Shown one piece after another: positions 1-10,630 of a DNA stretch of 64,000 bases. Each line of letters starts with the position of its first letter. Within the stretch, counting starts at the first letter, position 1. Both the position numbers and the translations under genes were made by a program. The stretch spans positions 1 through 64,000 of the forward strand of contig AJFK01000144.1 in assembly GCA_000467715.1 (NCBI GenBank), read 5' to 3'. The stretch is from Hysterium pulicare CBS 123377 (taxonomy: Eukaryota > Ascomycota > Dothideomycetes > Hysteriales > Hysteriaceae). The notes below the pieces were generated by a model. The model was not told the DNA's origin and did no database searches. It worked only from the letters and a program-made list of their open reading frames with translations.

Positions 1-245
1 ACTTACTAATAGCTAGATTATATTCTCTCTCTTTAGTATAATAAATAATTTTTTAAATAGTAGCTCTTATAAGCTTAATAGCCTTTTAAATATTTATATT
101 TTTAACTCTTTAAGTATAAAAAGTAAAAGCTTAAGCTTTAGTAGTAAGATTATACTTAGATTTAGGTATATTTAAAGAGTAAATATAATTTTAGATAGCT
201 AGTAGCATTTTAAAAATAATAGTTACTATAGTAAATGCTACTAAA
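1..245. repeat. AT-rich, RIP-like block
   Basis: Almost pure A+T sequence dense in TA, TTA and AAT words, with a sharp change to ordinary composition near base 245. Such blocks in Pezizomycotina are usually old transposon copies mutated by repeat-induced point mutation. No coding remnant can be read, so the family is unknown. It continues off the left edge of the window. Confidence 0.6.
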
Positions 246-1081
246 AGGGCACTTGGTCGGTGCTACGTAGCATGGCTGAGCTAGCAGGGACCCCTGGCTA
301 CTAGTAAGGGGGCCTGGATACTTTTGGTAGCTACCTCCGTAGCGAGAAGAAGATCCCAAAGACGTCTACGTTGAAGCCAACAATTTCAAAGTATGTCGCA
401 AGTGTCCTGCTCTAGGATTGTAGCACATTCACTATGCTTCGGACACCTCAGCTTGCTTATCAGGCTGAACCTCAATGTTCATCTATGATAAAGCATCTTA
501 GGAGGCAGTATTTAGCTTGCATGCTATATAAATTATGCAGGTGCTACGGACGTTTAGATATGGGAAAACACTATCCTTCTGTGAGACGCAGTTTGCTTTC
601 CTTCGTGTCAGTTGCCTTTGCTCACGATAGTTTTGGACGAGGGATGGAAGCAGAAGCGAAGACTTTCTTCATTGATCGGAACGCTCTTTAATCAACTTTC
701 TGTCAAATGGGTGAAACTTCTACCGGACTGCTCTGTCCCTGTGCGCTCTTTACGTCGAATGTCCTTGTTGTGCATCAGCGTCCCAATTTCCAATTTTCTT
801 TTCCCGGTGTAGCTTCTCCTGCTATCAAACCATCTGAATGGCAAAGACGAATCTGAATTGGAGCACAGTGAAAGTTTTCTTTAAGGGGAGGTTACAAGCT
901 TTGCCCGTTGCCTAGGCAGGCAGATTTCCACGTGGTGTTGCCCGAAGCTAGCCCGCATCCCAACTCAAGTCGTCCTGTTTTGAGACGTCAACGCAATTTG
1001 AGCAAACATCTCCGCCCACAATCAACAATCGAAAAGTAACGAAAACCTCGCCTGCCATCAACAAAGCATTTCTCAATCCTG
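246..1081. other. Intergenic, upstream of the WW-like gene
   Basis: Normal composition after the AT-rich block. The short open frames at 434-812 overlap one another and have no protein-like character. The last 80 bases before the ATG at 1082 are A/C-rich, as is common in fungal 5' leaders. Confidence 0.5.
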
Positions 1082-2037
1082 ATGGATACTGGACAGGGTC
1101 ATGGAAAGACTAGTCGCAAGAGAAATCTGTCTGCTGTGGGTGACCATCAAGTGACATCGAACCCCAAGCCCAGCAAGCGCTTGGCAAACAAGGACCCAGA
1201 AGAGGTGCTTCACAACGAACGGAGCGAATTGATGGAGGATGCAAGCGACATCAGCAAACCAACAAAACCTACTTCTGGTCCGGTGACCAGCAAGGACAAT
1301 CAGGTGAGATCTGAAATTTTTAGCAGGGTCCTTTTTCAGATTTCGACGGCACCTTTGAGAGTACTAGATCTTACCGACAACAGAAGATGAACCCACGCCC
1401 CCAACGACCTGTGCGAAGCACTCGTGCAAATATCCCAACCTACAATACTGGGGTCCTTTCAGGCACATCACTACATACTCCGACCAAATACCTCGACAAC
1501 CATAACCAGAAAGTATACAGAAATGCAAAGAATCGGCCTGCTATCAACCCTTCCACGACGACGACCAGCGAGAGACCACAAACATCCTCTTTTCCCAGCG
1601 CAATGAACGCCGCGCCCGTCGCTCCTTCTGCTGCCCGCGTCCTTCAGCCTGCTCCGGGTCCGTTCCAACATTCCGTAAGCGAAACTCCTCCTTTCTTACA
1701 TTATGGCATGTTGGTCGGAGATCAGAGGCCAAGACCACCACCTCAGCACTCTAGCGTTGGGGGCCAACGGGTTCATGATTCTCAAATGCTGCTCCCACCA
1801 CACTGGGAGGAACATAGTACCCACAAGGGAAAGAAGTTTTACGTCGACACGGTGAACGAGATCACATACCTTCCAGTTGACACTTCGCAACAGAGGCGTC
1901 TAACCGTTGATGGCACTGCACTCGAAGTCAATGAGGAGGGCGAGATTACAGATGCAGAGTCTCCACAGTTCACTAACCGGTTCCAAAATCACCTGACTCG
2001 AGAGGAGGAGGCTAGGAATGCTGATGAGAAGAGCTAG
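1082..2037 (+). CDS. WW-domain-like protein, 291 aa, two exons
   Basis: Exons 1082-1303 and 1384-2037 are joined by an 80-base intron that begins GTGAGA and ends CAACAG. The splice brings two open frames into register. The N-terminal 75 residues are basic and hydrophilic and the middle is rich in Pro, Ser and Thr. Residues 211-240 resemble a WW domain: LPPHWEEH, then a KKFYVD strand, where classical domains read LPPGWE...YYVDH. The first tryptophan is present, but the second signature tryptophan is replaced in the ITYLPV segment, so binding to proline-rich ligands may be lost or changed. The C-terminus is acidic. Role unknown; nuclear or cytosolic by composition. An earlier acceptor at 1339 would lead to a stop after 16 codons and is rejected. 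Confidence 0.65.
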
Positions 2038-3595
2038 AGTGGACCTAAAGCCATTACCAACGAGCGTCGGACCATGCGGCAAAGCAGAGATGGATATGGA
2101 ATGGCATGTTCGAGAGACTTCCAGCGGCTGAGCGACGTCTGTTACCACGTAGGTATTTGTGCCTTTCCCTATTCTGTCTACACCCCGTACAGGCTTGATG
2201 TCAACGCTTGAACCCGGCCTGTAATTGCTGCATCAATATTCCTTTCTACTCTCCTCTCTTTCCCGTCTCTTTCTTGGCCAAGATTCTTGGTCTCTGGTAC
2301 CACTGCATTTTCATTTTCATTCTCAATGTAAATGTCATCGAAAAGCACAAAGCTTGTATGTAAGCCAGAAATAGTCATCATAAACATGGAATGAACCCAG
2401 CCTAGCACAGAAACATGGTGGGTGGAGGCTGTGGCAGGACACTGACCGACGTAAGAGGGTCAGAGCCAGGAACTGTGCCGTCGGCCTAGATTCAATGAAT
2501 GATGTGGAAGTTGTTGGAGGCTGAAACCTGAATCGCAGTGTGAGTTCGGTCGTTGAAGTGCCCTTTGCCTGGTTGCGTTAGCTCGTTGTGGGAAGGGTGT
2601 GAACGAAAATGAGTGTGGGGCCGTAATTGACGAATGACGTCGCCAAACCGCTTCGGCAGCTGATAGCGATAAGCCCGCCACCTCGCAGGATGCAGCACAC
2701 CCTGCCCGGCGATGCAGCTAGACGCTCGATTCACACACGAACTCCTTCTACAGCGCAACAGGCAAAGTCTCTATCCGTGCCCAGGATCGTCCCGCCCGGC
2801 CCGTCGCAGCAGCATTGCCAGCGCACGAACACGTTGCATGCATGGAGGTCTGTCAGGTACGCACAGAAAAGGGATGAAAGGGGTTTAAACTTCTTATATC
2901 GCCCTCTGCCACTCCCGCAAACCTCGTCTGCAACTTTCCCGACCCTTTTCCACCCCGTACTGACCGCAGGGCCGAAGCTGCTGTAGGCCTAAGATGAGTC
3001 GATCAGCTGAATTGATATTGATCACATGGCCCTGTAAGCCACCGGTTCTCTGCTCTTACGAATCAGTTGCGTTCCCGCACACCACAACCCAGCTGCGCTT
3101 CCCATTGGCAGGCGTCGCCAGAAATACAAGGTTGCTCTGGATCGAGTATGAATCCTATTCTTGATTTAGCGTTCAGTCATGCGCAGTCACATTGCTTGTT
3201 TGGAGCTTTTCGGCCTCAACGCCGCCATGCCCCTCCGGACGTTGGGTCTGCGACATCGTGCCCATGAGATCATGTCTCCCAACCGGATCAAGCCCCAGTG
3301 CGTCGCGGGCCTTCTTGCCCTTTTCCCTTGTCAATCGAGCGCCGTTCTCTGCTTTGCCTTGCTTTGTGTCTCGGAATGCGATTCATTCACTAGCCTGATT
3401 CATTGGTCCATTTGCACCTCCGTACATAAGTAGCTTGCTGCAGCCCTCCGAGATTCCGGCGAGTGGGATGCGCAACCCGCTGCCGATTTTCGGTCCATCG
3501 CTCAACTACATGCGAACTGTCAATTGCAACCTGACTTTCTGTCGCGGACCTCACCTTTCAGCGCATAGCGATCCGAGACCTGTCGGAGGATCGCT
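2038..3595. other. Intergenic, 1.56 kb
   Basis: Holds the presumed 3' end of the WW-like gene and the promoter of the next. Open frames at 2627-2986 and 3067-3433 are low-complexity, lack splice support and are overlapped by equally long frames on both strands, so I call no gene. Confidence 0.45.
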
Positions 3596-4624
3596 ATGTG
3601 CTGGTGTTGGCCATTTGGCTCTACATCACCAAAGCGCAATAAGTCGCAGGTGCGGGAGAAGAAAAAGAAGGAAGGATACGATAGCCTCCATGGAGATGGC
3701 GTCGCAGTTGTCGCGGAGGTTCGAGAGACGCGCAGACCGAGGGAGAAGACTCCGAAGAAGAAACCTCGAGAGAACCAGCCGCCTCGGGAGTTGCGACGGA
3801 CGAAAGACACCCACAGGCTGCGCGAGGAGATTAGATCGCCGAAAGAGCATAGGGTTCGAGAACCGCAGAGGCCAGCACTGAATGTTCAAGTTCCCGATCT
3901 ATGGCATCGTTCGGTGGACCCAGCGAGCTCGAATTCATCAACAGAGATGCTGCTCAACCCGCGACCGCATAGAAGTCCGCATCACCGACAGCGACACCCA
4001 AAGCGCACATCGCAAACGACTTTGAGAGGGAGAGGCGCAAAGCGCGACCCACCATCCCACTCGAAATCTAAGAAGTCGCCGAAGCAAGCCAGTACCAAGC
4101 AATCAGGCTGGTCATTCTTCTCTCCATCACCTCCGAAGACGCCTCAAAGACGAAGTCATCGTCACTACGAGCAAGTATCCGAAACGTCGCCACGAAGCGA
4201 TCGGTCGAGACACCATCGCCATCACAACGACTACGGCACGATTCCCCAACAACCACAGTATCAGGCGCAACCTCAGCCTCCGCCTCAGCCCTACTCTTCT
4301 CAGCAACGCCACCACCGTTCACGTCAGCACACCACCACGCAGAGCCACGCGACCCGGAACCGCTCACGCACGCCGAATACGGCGGCACGCCGCACGCCTG
4401 ACCGTCGCTTTGCCGTCCTTGCCGCTACGAATCAAGCGCTTGAGGATCTCCGACGTGAGGCTTTTGCTCAGCCGTCTCCGCCCCCGCGAAGGGAAAGAGT
4501 GCAAAGGTACCAAGGTGTTGCGATTCCAACTTCTTCGATCCCGTTCAATTGGGATTGCGTGTCGAGTTCTCAAGCTTCTGCTGCGCAGCCGAGTTCAAGC
4601 CGGCCGCGGCGTTCCAGGCGGTAA
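3596..4624 (+). CDS. Basic, low-complexity hypothetical protein, 342 aa
   Basis: Single open frame with a true ATG. The N-terminus MCWCWPFG carries two cysteines within four residues and could be lipidated, which is inference only. The rest is dominated by Lys, Arg, His, Pro, Ser and Gln, including KKKKEG, RRSHRHYEQ and PQPPPQPY tracts, and ends PRRSRR. A short more ordered stretch near residues 280-295 (RFAVLAATNQALEDLRREA) could form one helix. No catalytic motif or named domain is seen. The composition suggests a disordered nucleic-acid-binding or scaffold protein. The frame is long and the start is clean, but low complexity makes the call less certain. Confidence 0.55.
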   Translation: MCWCWPFGSTSPKRNKSQVREKKKKEGYDSLHGDGVAVVAEVRETRRPREKTPKKKPRENQPPRELRRTKDTHRLREEIRSPKEHRVREPQRPALNVQVPDLWHRSVDPASSNSSTEMLLNPRPHRSPHHRQRHPKRTSQTTLRGRGAKRDPPSHSKSKKSPKQASTKQSGWSFFSPSPPKTPQRRSHRHYEQVSETSPRSDRSRHHRHHNDYGTIPQQPQYQAQPQPPPQPYSSQQRHHRSRQHTTTQSHATRNRSRTPNTAARRTPDRRFAVLAATNQALEDLRREAFAQPSPPPRRERVQRYQGVAIPTSSIPFNWDCVSSSQASAAQPSSSRPRRSRR

Positions 4625-5084
4625 GGGATGCGATCCAGACGGTCGTCTGTATATGCTTTTGTGCTTACGGTCATGTGACCGTCGATCTCTCTCCTTCGAA
4701 TCTTACATAACCCTCGACTTGGATGCATCCTTGTCTTTCTCATGTCATCCATTGTTTCGCAGCTATCGATTGGATTTTGCCTCGAATATTCACAGGATAC
4801 CCCCTCGTCATCATTATTTTACCCTGCATAGGAATTGGAATTGGTAATTGATCATCTTTGTCATCTCATCTTTCTTTCTTTCTCGTTGGCCCCTTTTGGT
4901 TTTACATATACATATCTCAGGCGTTGGATCAGGGCGTTGACCGGGCATTCTCAAGACTGGTTTGGCGCAATGTGGGACTCAATTTAGGATCTTGTTGCAT
5001 GCATCGTAGCATACTCACATTAATCTCACACCTCTTTATTTTAACTTAATTGGACTACCGCTGATGATGATTACTTAATTATAA

Positions 5085-5180
5085 CAAGGACGACATGGGC
5101 CATAAAATGGACGGCGTGGACATAACATGGGCATGGACCACAGGATGTGTCATAACATAGACGAAGCACGGATTCCGTGC
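5085..5180. repeat. ATGGGCC/ATGGACG-rich patch
   Basis: Degenerate runs of words such as CATGGGCCATAAAATGG, GTGGACATAACATGG and CATAACATAGACGA. The same vocabulary recurs at 14190-14235 and 40890-41040, so this looks like a peripheral part of the same dispersed family. Confidence 0.45.
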
Positions 5181-5455
5181 CTATTGTCTATATCCTATCC
5201 TCCTATAATATAGAAACCACGGCGTCCATGATATGCTCGACGTTCGTCCATAATACTTCCTGTCTATCTATAATCATCCAGATCTATACCCAGCAATGAA
5301 GGACCGTGGAAGATCGCGATTACGCTCAAGGTCATAGCGCAACTAGCAATGATACTTTGTGAAAGCGCTTATAGGATTCTTAGCTTTGATTTTTCTCGAG
5401 GACTGGGACCTAGGTTGCGGACCTTATGTTTGTGATTGTAGTCGTCTATAGTTAT

Positions 5456-5640
5456 GGCCCGTGTTGGCCCTTGGACATCTATGGAGGTTCATGGAGGTCT
5501 ATGGAGCATATACTTGGAGGTCTATGGAGGTTCATGGAGCTTACACTTGGAGGTTCATAGAGGTCCATGGAGCTTACATATGGACATCTATGGAGGATCA
5601 TGGACATCTATTGAGATTCGTGGACCAAGTCGCCCATGCC
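5456..5640. repeat. 33-base tandem repeat, ATGGAGG family
   Basis: About four imperfect copies of a unit near 33 bases built on CTATGGAGGTTCATGGAG followed by CTTACACTTGGAGG. Because 33 is a multiple of three, two frames stay open and give an 11-residue repeat; this is an effect of the period, not evidence of a gene. A second array of the same units lies at 14006-14180. Confidence 0.7.
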
Positions 5641-6040
5641 AGCCTATGTCAGTCCACGTCGTCCATCATATGGGCCACCGTCGGCCACATAATGCCTACA
5701 ACTTCAACGCCGTCCGCGTCTCCGCCATCCCAGCCACAGAACCTCGAACTCTTTATCTTTCCTCGCCAACTAGAACTCGGCGGGAAAACCTCCGATCAAG
5801 CACCCCTTTCCAGAAAAACTTGTCATCATTATCCGATTTCTCATCAAACTAAATAAACATGTCGACTCCAAATCAAGAAAGATGTTCATCCCCACATGCA
5901 TGTTTAGATACAATCATAAGGGCCACCGCGAGTATACATACAACTCAAGCAGTTTAGTTCTCCCATTCATAAATTCATCACCCATACCGAACTCGCATTT
6001 CCGACGGTAAATATTGCATCATGGCAATTTCAACCCCTCA

Positions 6041-8628
6041 TCACTTCCCCTGTCCCGCCTCCTCCCTCTTCACCCGAAAAAACGCCAGCTTCGCAAACCG
6101 ACCCAGCGAAGCCCAAAAATGCCGCCCGGCAGGATGTTCCACGATCCTCTCGAGCAACTTCACAACCGCGACTCTGACGTCCTGCCTGGGATGAAATAAG
6201 CCCAAGGAGATATAAAAGAGTCCGCTATTGCTCTCGGGCACCACCATGAGTAGCTGCAGAATAGTATCATATTGCAACTGCTCGCTCGGCTGCCGATTTG
6301 AAAGCGAAGACGGATCATGTGAAAGAGTTAGACTCCTCTCAACGGCGGACGTGAGGTCGTTCTCCGAATTCGTGCCGCTGGACTCGGATCCTGCTTCTTC
6401 GACCGCGCGAGCGAAAGCGAGGTAGATGGCTGCGCTTTGGTCGTGGTTCAGCCTCATACATCTCAATCGATCGTGCTGGTGATGGAGATCGATGCCTCGC
6501 ACAGGCCGCTTCGTCCAAGCCCTTGCGAGATCCTGGACGAAAGCGTAGTAGGAACGTGTGTTGCGCCATCCCTCGACACGTTGTACGTTTGCAGCTAGCT
6601 CTTTCATCCTGGATGTTTCATCTGGCCAGACGAATCCGTGGCCGCGGACGCCGTAGGTACCTGCGTCGGTCTCGTGAGTCCCAATGTACAGCGCAGAGGC
6701 TCCGTACACTGTTTCCTCGAAAGCGGCGGCGATGCGCGTGAATTTTAGAACCCAAAAGCGCCATTTGGATCGGATGGCCGCTTCGCCGTGTCGGTTGGCG
6801 ATGCTTTGGAGGAGACTGTCCATGAATTGGGAGTCGCCGGTCAGATCTGAAGACGCGTGCTTGCTGTCACCCGCACCTGACATGTTCCCAGAGTTGAGTC
6901 CATTGAGCAGTCCGCCTTGTTGCTGTTGAAAAAACAGAAGCCCTTCTGTGACCGGTGCGGCTTCTATTCGGTTACTGATCTTCATGCGCCCCGTTGGCAG
7001 ATCACATAAAAGGTCCCACCATTCCGCCTTGTGTGCGAATGCAGGGTTGGTGACACCCGCAATGAACCCCGGTACTTTTAGCAGATCATCGATCTTGGTA
7101 AGATCGGTATATGGGAAAGCGTGGCGGACAAAGCCCCGAAGAATGCCGCCAGACGCGAGCGCACATGCCGCGAGCACGGCTTCAGCGACCTCACTGGATG
7201 GTCGGTTGTGACCCAGAAAAATAATGCGTTTTTGAGTCAACAGAGCATTCACAAGGACGATGATCGGATGGGTATAAGCGCCGCTCGTAGTTAAATGGGG
7301 ATGAAGAGCAAAAGGCTGTGGTGAAGTGGCATGCGGCGAGGAGAACGTCTGAATTAACTTAACGAGGGAGAAATCGCCAACAGTCTCCGGACTCAATGCT
7401 GTTGGGACTTTGATTGGAACAGGTATGCCATTATAGTTGACTCGTGATTCGAATTCGTGGGTGTCGCGTGGAGGGGCGTATTTCTTGGGGTTTTGCGGCG
7501 CAGGAGATATGTCAGACGAGGACGACGAAGGAAGCGACAGTCTTTCCGTGTCTTCTGCGACACGTTGTTGGATCATCTGGTCGAACTTCTCTATGAACAT
7601 GTCTTTGGCATCGGCGGCTTGAAGTATAAATTTCTCAAGTGTAGAAAGTTTTGGCATCAGCGATAGGTCCATGGAATTCAAGGCATTGTAGAGAGATGCA
7701 AGTGTTTCGACCACAGGAGCTCGGAAATATTCTTCAAGCGCCAGAAGAAGAAGCGGCTGGAGAGGTCAATAACGGGTTTTGCGTTAGAAAGTCCAGATGA
7801 CCTACTTTATATATATGCAGAAATGAATGTCTTGTACAGATTGCCATAGCCTTCACAATAGCGCCTCTAGATTTATATCAGCCTTGAAGCACAAGTAGCG
7901 ATTATATGGAGGCTTTACCGTTTGACGGTATTATCTTGTTTTGTGTTGACCAGATTCAACACATAAACAAGCGGAGGACCATCATTTGCTTCATCTTCGC
8001 TTTCCTCCTCTTCATCATCATAATCATCAGTGCCATCTGTCTCGTCCGCTTCTTCAGTATCCTCATATTCCTCAGCACCAGCTGTGGTATCCTCGTCATT
8101 TTGCCCTTCCTCCTTTCGACGTCTTCGTCTCCGCCTCTCTCTACGCGCTTCTTTCTCCTCTTCCTCGGCGGTTGTATCTTTGTGCAAGAAGAAAATAGTC
8201 CAATCCTGGCTGCGTACGTGTGCTTGATCCGGCAGCATCAACTCCGCGAGCATGTGTTCGTCTCCACTGATAGGACCAGGATATTGATGTTCCATGACCG
8301 ACCCGCGATCAATGTCAAAGGACGCGACCAATATATATTCCACATGATTCTCCGACGAGTCGGCAGGGTATTGCGATCGCAGCCTGTGCGCTTTCGAGCG
8401 GTTAGAACGTCGAGGAGCGGATGGAGACGATTCTCGTGAATGCGGTGGTGAGCGAGATTCTTGGGACTCTCTAAGGGTTGAAGGCTGGGGTGACCGGCCG
8501 TGCTTGTTCCTTGTCGATATTGAAGACGGCGATCTTGAGGATGGAAAGGAGGAAAATGAAGATTGGCGCTCAAGGACATTTTGTGCGGCAGTAGCTCCAT
8601 TGGGTCGCTGCGCCATGGTAGCAGCCAT
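6041..8628 (-). CDS. afi1: Afi1-like polarity/Arf3-docking protein, 828 aa, three exons
   Basis: Exons 8628-7919, 7866-7806 and 7756-6041, with introns of 52 and 49 bases. All junctions are GT-AG and the frame is kept. Residues 1-90 are Ser/Pro/Arg-rich. From about residue 95 ([15 protein letters not shown]) begins the N-terminal Afi1 docking domain for the GTPase Arf3, interrupted by a highly charged insert at residues 154-216. It continues across both introns through [14 protein letters not shown] to [13 protein letters not shown], which is characteristic of the family. The rest of exon 3 matches the SPA (stabilisation of polarity axis) region, with a helical C-terminus. In yeast Afi1 binds GTP-Arf3 and marks the polarised plasma membrane; the family is DENN-related. 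The length is close to the yeast protein. The neighbouring EF-hand gene is divergent. Confidence 0.88.
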
Positions 8629-9047
8629 TGAAAGAGCTTATATTGAACAGAGAAGTGTTTAGATCTCCAGGACCTTGAACATGGGAGCACGCACTGAGGA
8701 GCAAGCGGAGAACCCCTGAGCGGTAGGGCAGGTGAGGACCCTGAGATGCCAGTCTAGGAAAGACTGCCGGTCATTGATGGAGTGAAGTGAAGCGGCGAAT
8801 AATGCGATGGTTAAGAATAGTGGTGGCGAAGAAGGGGATCACATTGGAGGGTCAGGGAGGCATGGCGGGCGTGTCTTTCCCCACGATGAAGGCGGAGTTG
8901 AAACCGCATCGCAGGCCTGGTTGGCGTGACCCTGTTGACGTTTGTCAGAACGCAGCTTAGCCTTCCCGCAACCTTATTTGACGCGGCATGTTTGTGGCGT
9001 TTGCATTGTCGTTGCCGCGCCAATTCCAAACATCAACACCATCGTAG
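8629..9047. promoter_or_regulatory. Bidirectional spacer between afi1 and the EF-hand gene
   Basis: About 0.4 kb separates two divergently transcribed genes, so both promoters must lie here. No clear TATA box is evident. The short ATG frames at 8861 and 8886 stop within about 30 codons. Confidence 0.4.
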
Positions 9048-10091
9048 CCATCGCCAAATACACCGTCAAGACTATTCAGCCTACACAGTACTCCAGCGAC
9101 CGATATTCACAAACATGGCGAGTTCTTCCCAGCCTTACAAAACTATCAAAAGCTAATCATTATCAAGTCGACGACACCAACGCATTACAAGCCCTCCCCA
9201 CTTTCATTCAACAGCCCGAGGACCTCACCCTTCCGGCGCCCGAAGTCTCCCCTTGCACACTCCCCTTCTACCGTCCGTCCATCAACACCTACCAGCTCGC
9301 CTCTCAAGCCTTCTACGCCGTCGCAAACACCGCTGCGGACTGCTACCATCGGCAATGCAACGAGCAATACACCACCAACGTGGCTGAACACTCGTGGAAC
9401 GACGACAGCACCGGAGCCTCCCACCTCGCCCACACGAAGCCCAGCACCGAGCACAGCGCCAACAGTCCGTCCTACGAGCTCAACGCCGTCATGGCTGGAC
9501 GGGACGCCTTCAAACCCGCCACCTTCTCGTCCTGCTCCGCCCAAGCGCACGAAGTCCAGCGATTCATTATCCCAAATACCCCCAGCGCTTCTCCATAGCA
9601 TGCGCGAATCATTCAGCGTGCTAGACCGCAACAACAGTGGCAGTGTCAACTCCGCGGATGTGGCAGACATGCTTTCTCAATTAGGCCTCGACGCTTCACC
9701 TGCCGCACTATCCCAGTATTTCCCGGACGGAGCTAAGGCGATCAACCTCGCGACATACCTCCATACACTAGCCGATCTTCTGGCAGGTCTATCTCAGTCC
9801 AGTGAACTTAACGCGGCGTTCGAAGCATTCGATGACGATGATTCGGGACAGATTGACCTTGGGGAATTGAAAGATGCGCTGCTGCACACCGCGCCAGAGC
9901 CCGGAGAGAGAAAGCTTAGCGAGCGTGAGATTGATATGGTAGTTGATGGATTCAGCGGTCGAAGAGCTTTTGGGAAAGGCGGTAAGAGCCTCGGTAGAGG
10001 CGAGGTGTTCAGGTACGGCGAATTCGTTGCCAGCATCACTGGTGGTGGGAATCCTGGTGAGAACGGTGGTGCAGCGATCGTTCAGGGCTAG
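9048..10091 (+). CDS. EF-hand protein with Pro/Ser-rich N-terminus; 5' end unresolved
   Basis: One frame is open from 9048 to 10091. Its first 180 codons give a Pro/Ser/Thr-rich stretch with FNSPRTSPFRRPKSP, seen in fungal calmodulin-like proteins, followed by IPPALLHSMRESFSVLD. The first EF-hand loop is LDRNNSGSV and the second is FDDDDSGQIDLGEL, which has good calcium ligands. A third, degenerate hand follows near EVFRYGEF. This frame has no ATG before the internal one at 9600. The best start context, AAACATGGCG at 9115, is in another frame, and no canonical intron connects the two. Either an upstream exon supplies the start, or splicing is unusual, or the locus or sequence carries a frameshift. 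Likely a calcium-responsive cytosolic protein. Confidence 0.65.
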   Translation, partial: PSPNTPSRLFSLHSTPATDIHKHGEFFPALQNYQKLIIIKSTTPTHYKPSPLSFNSPRTSPFRRPKSPLAHSPSTVRPSTPTSSPLKPSTPSQTPLRTATIGNATSNTPPTWLNTRGTTTAPEPPTSPTRSPAPSTAPTVRPTSSTPSWLDGTPSNPPPSRPAPPKRTKSSDSLSQIPPALLHSMRESFSVLDRNNSGSVNSADVADMLSQLGLDASPAALSQYFPDGAKAINLATYLHTLADLLAGLSQSSELNAAFEAFDDDDSGQIDLGELKDALLHTAPEPGERKLSEREIDMVVDGFSGRRAFGKGGKSLGRGEVFRYGEFVASITGGGNPGENGGAAIVQG

Positions 10092-10630
10092 GGAAACCTC
10101 ACAAATAAGAGAAGAGAAAAGGTCTGTTCTTGGATTGAGGAGAGAGATATGGTCATTTGGGCGTTTTCGCGGTTTACAGATTAAGCCAGGTGGAATTAAA
10201 GTGGGTCTAATTGCAAAGGAAGTATATCAAGCCCAGAAGAGAATCATAACTGCATCCAATTACTACTTCTCAAAAGAAGCAGTGCTCATAAGAATGCTTC
10301 GTTCTAGTCCCCTACATCCAGGCTTCCAGCAAAGAGGAAATCTCGACGAGGCTCGCCCCATTCGCTAGCAGAAAACGATCCCACTCCAATCCTTTCCCGC
10401 TAATATTGTTCTTAGATACTTAAAAAAAAAGGAAACCTTCTTAACAGTGAATAAAAAGCGCCCGAAATATCCCCAAGAAAATATAGCCCCTTCCCTTAAT
10501 ATCTTCCGTACTAGCCCAAACCCGTTTGGAAGACTTCGAATAAACCAATGCTAATAGTGAGTAGCTTGAATCCCATTTAAAACTTTTGTGATATGAATGC
10601 CAATATCCCGAGCGATGCTGAACCAGCTCT
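10092..10630. other. Convergent 3' spacer
   Basis: Lies between the plus-strand EF-hand gene and the minus-strand paralogue. It holds an A9 run near 10421 and otherwise unremarkable sequence; nothing coding is supported. Confidence 0.5.

Larger units (their letters stand above)
4625..6040. other. Intergenic, 1.4 kb with ATGG-rich repeats
   Basis: 3' region of the basic protein, then two patches of the dispersed ATGG-rich family (about 5085-5180 and 5456-5640), then the 3' flank of the afi1-like gene. The frames at 5454-5856 simply read through the repeat. Confidence 0.5.

Noticed and set aside
1304-1339. Shorter 36-base intron in the WW-like gene
   Set aside because: It is shorter than the other introns and its frame ends after 16 codons; the 80-base intron joins the long downstream frame.
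2627-2986. 119-codon frame
   Set aside because: Low-complexity, no splice or start support, and equally long frames on the other strand.
5454-5856. Two overlapping frames of about 130 codons with an 11-residue repeat
   Set aside because: They read through a 33-base DNA repeat whose period keeps frames open; the same repeat occurs elsewhere without a shared frame.
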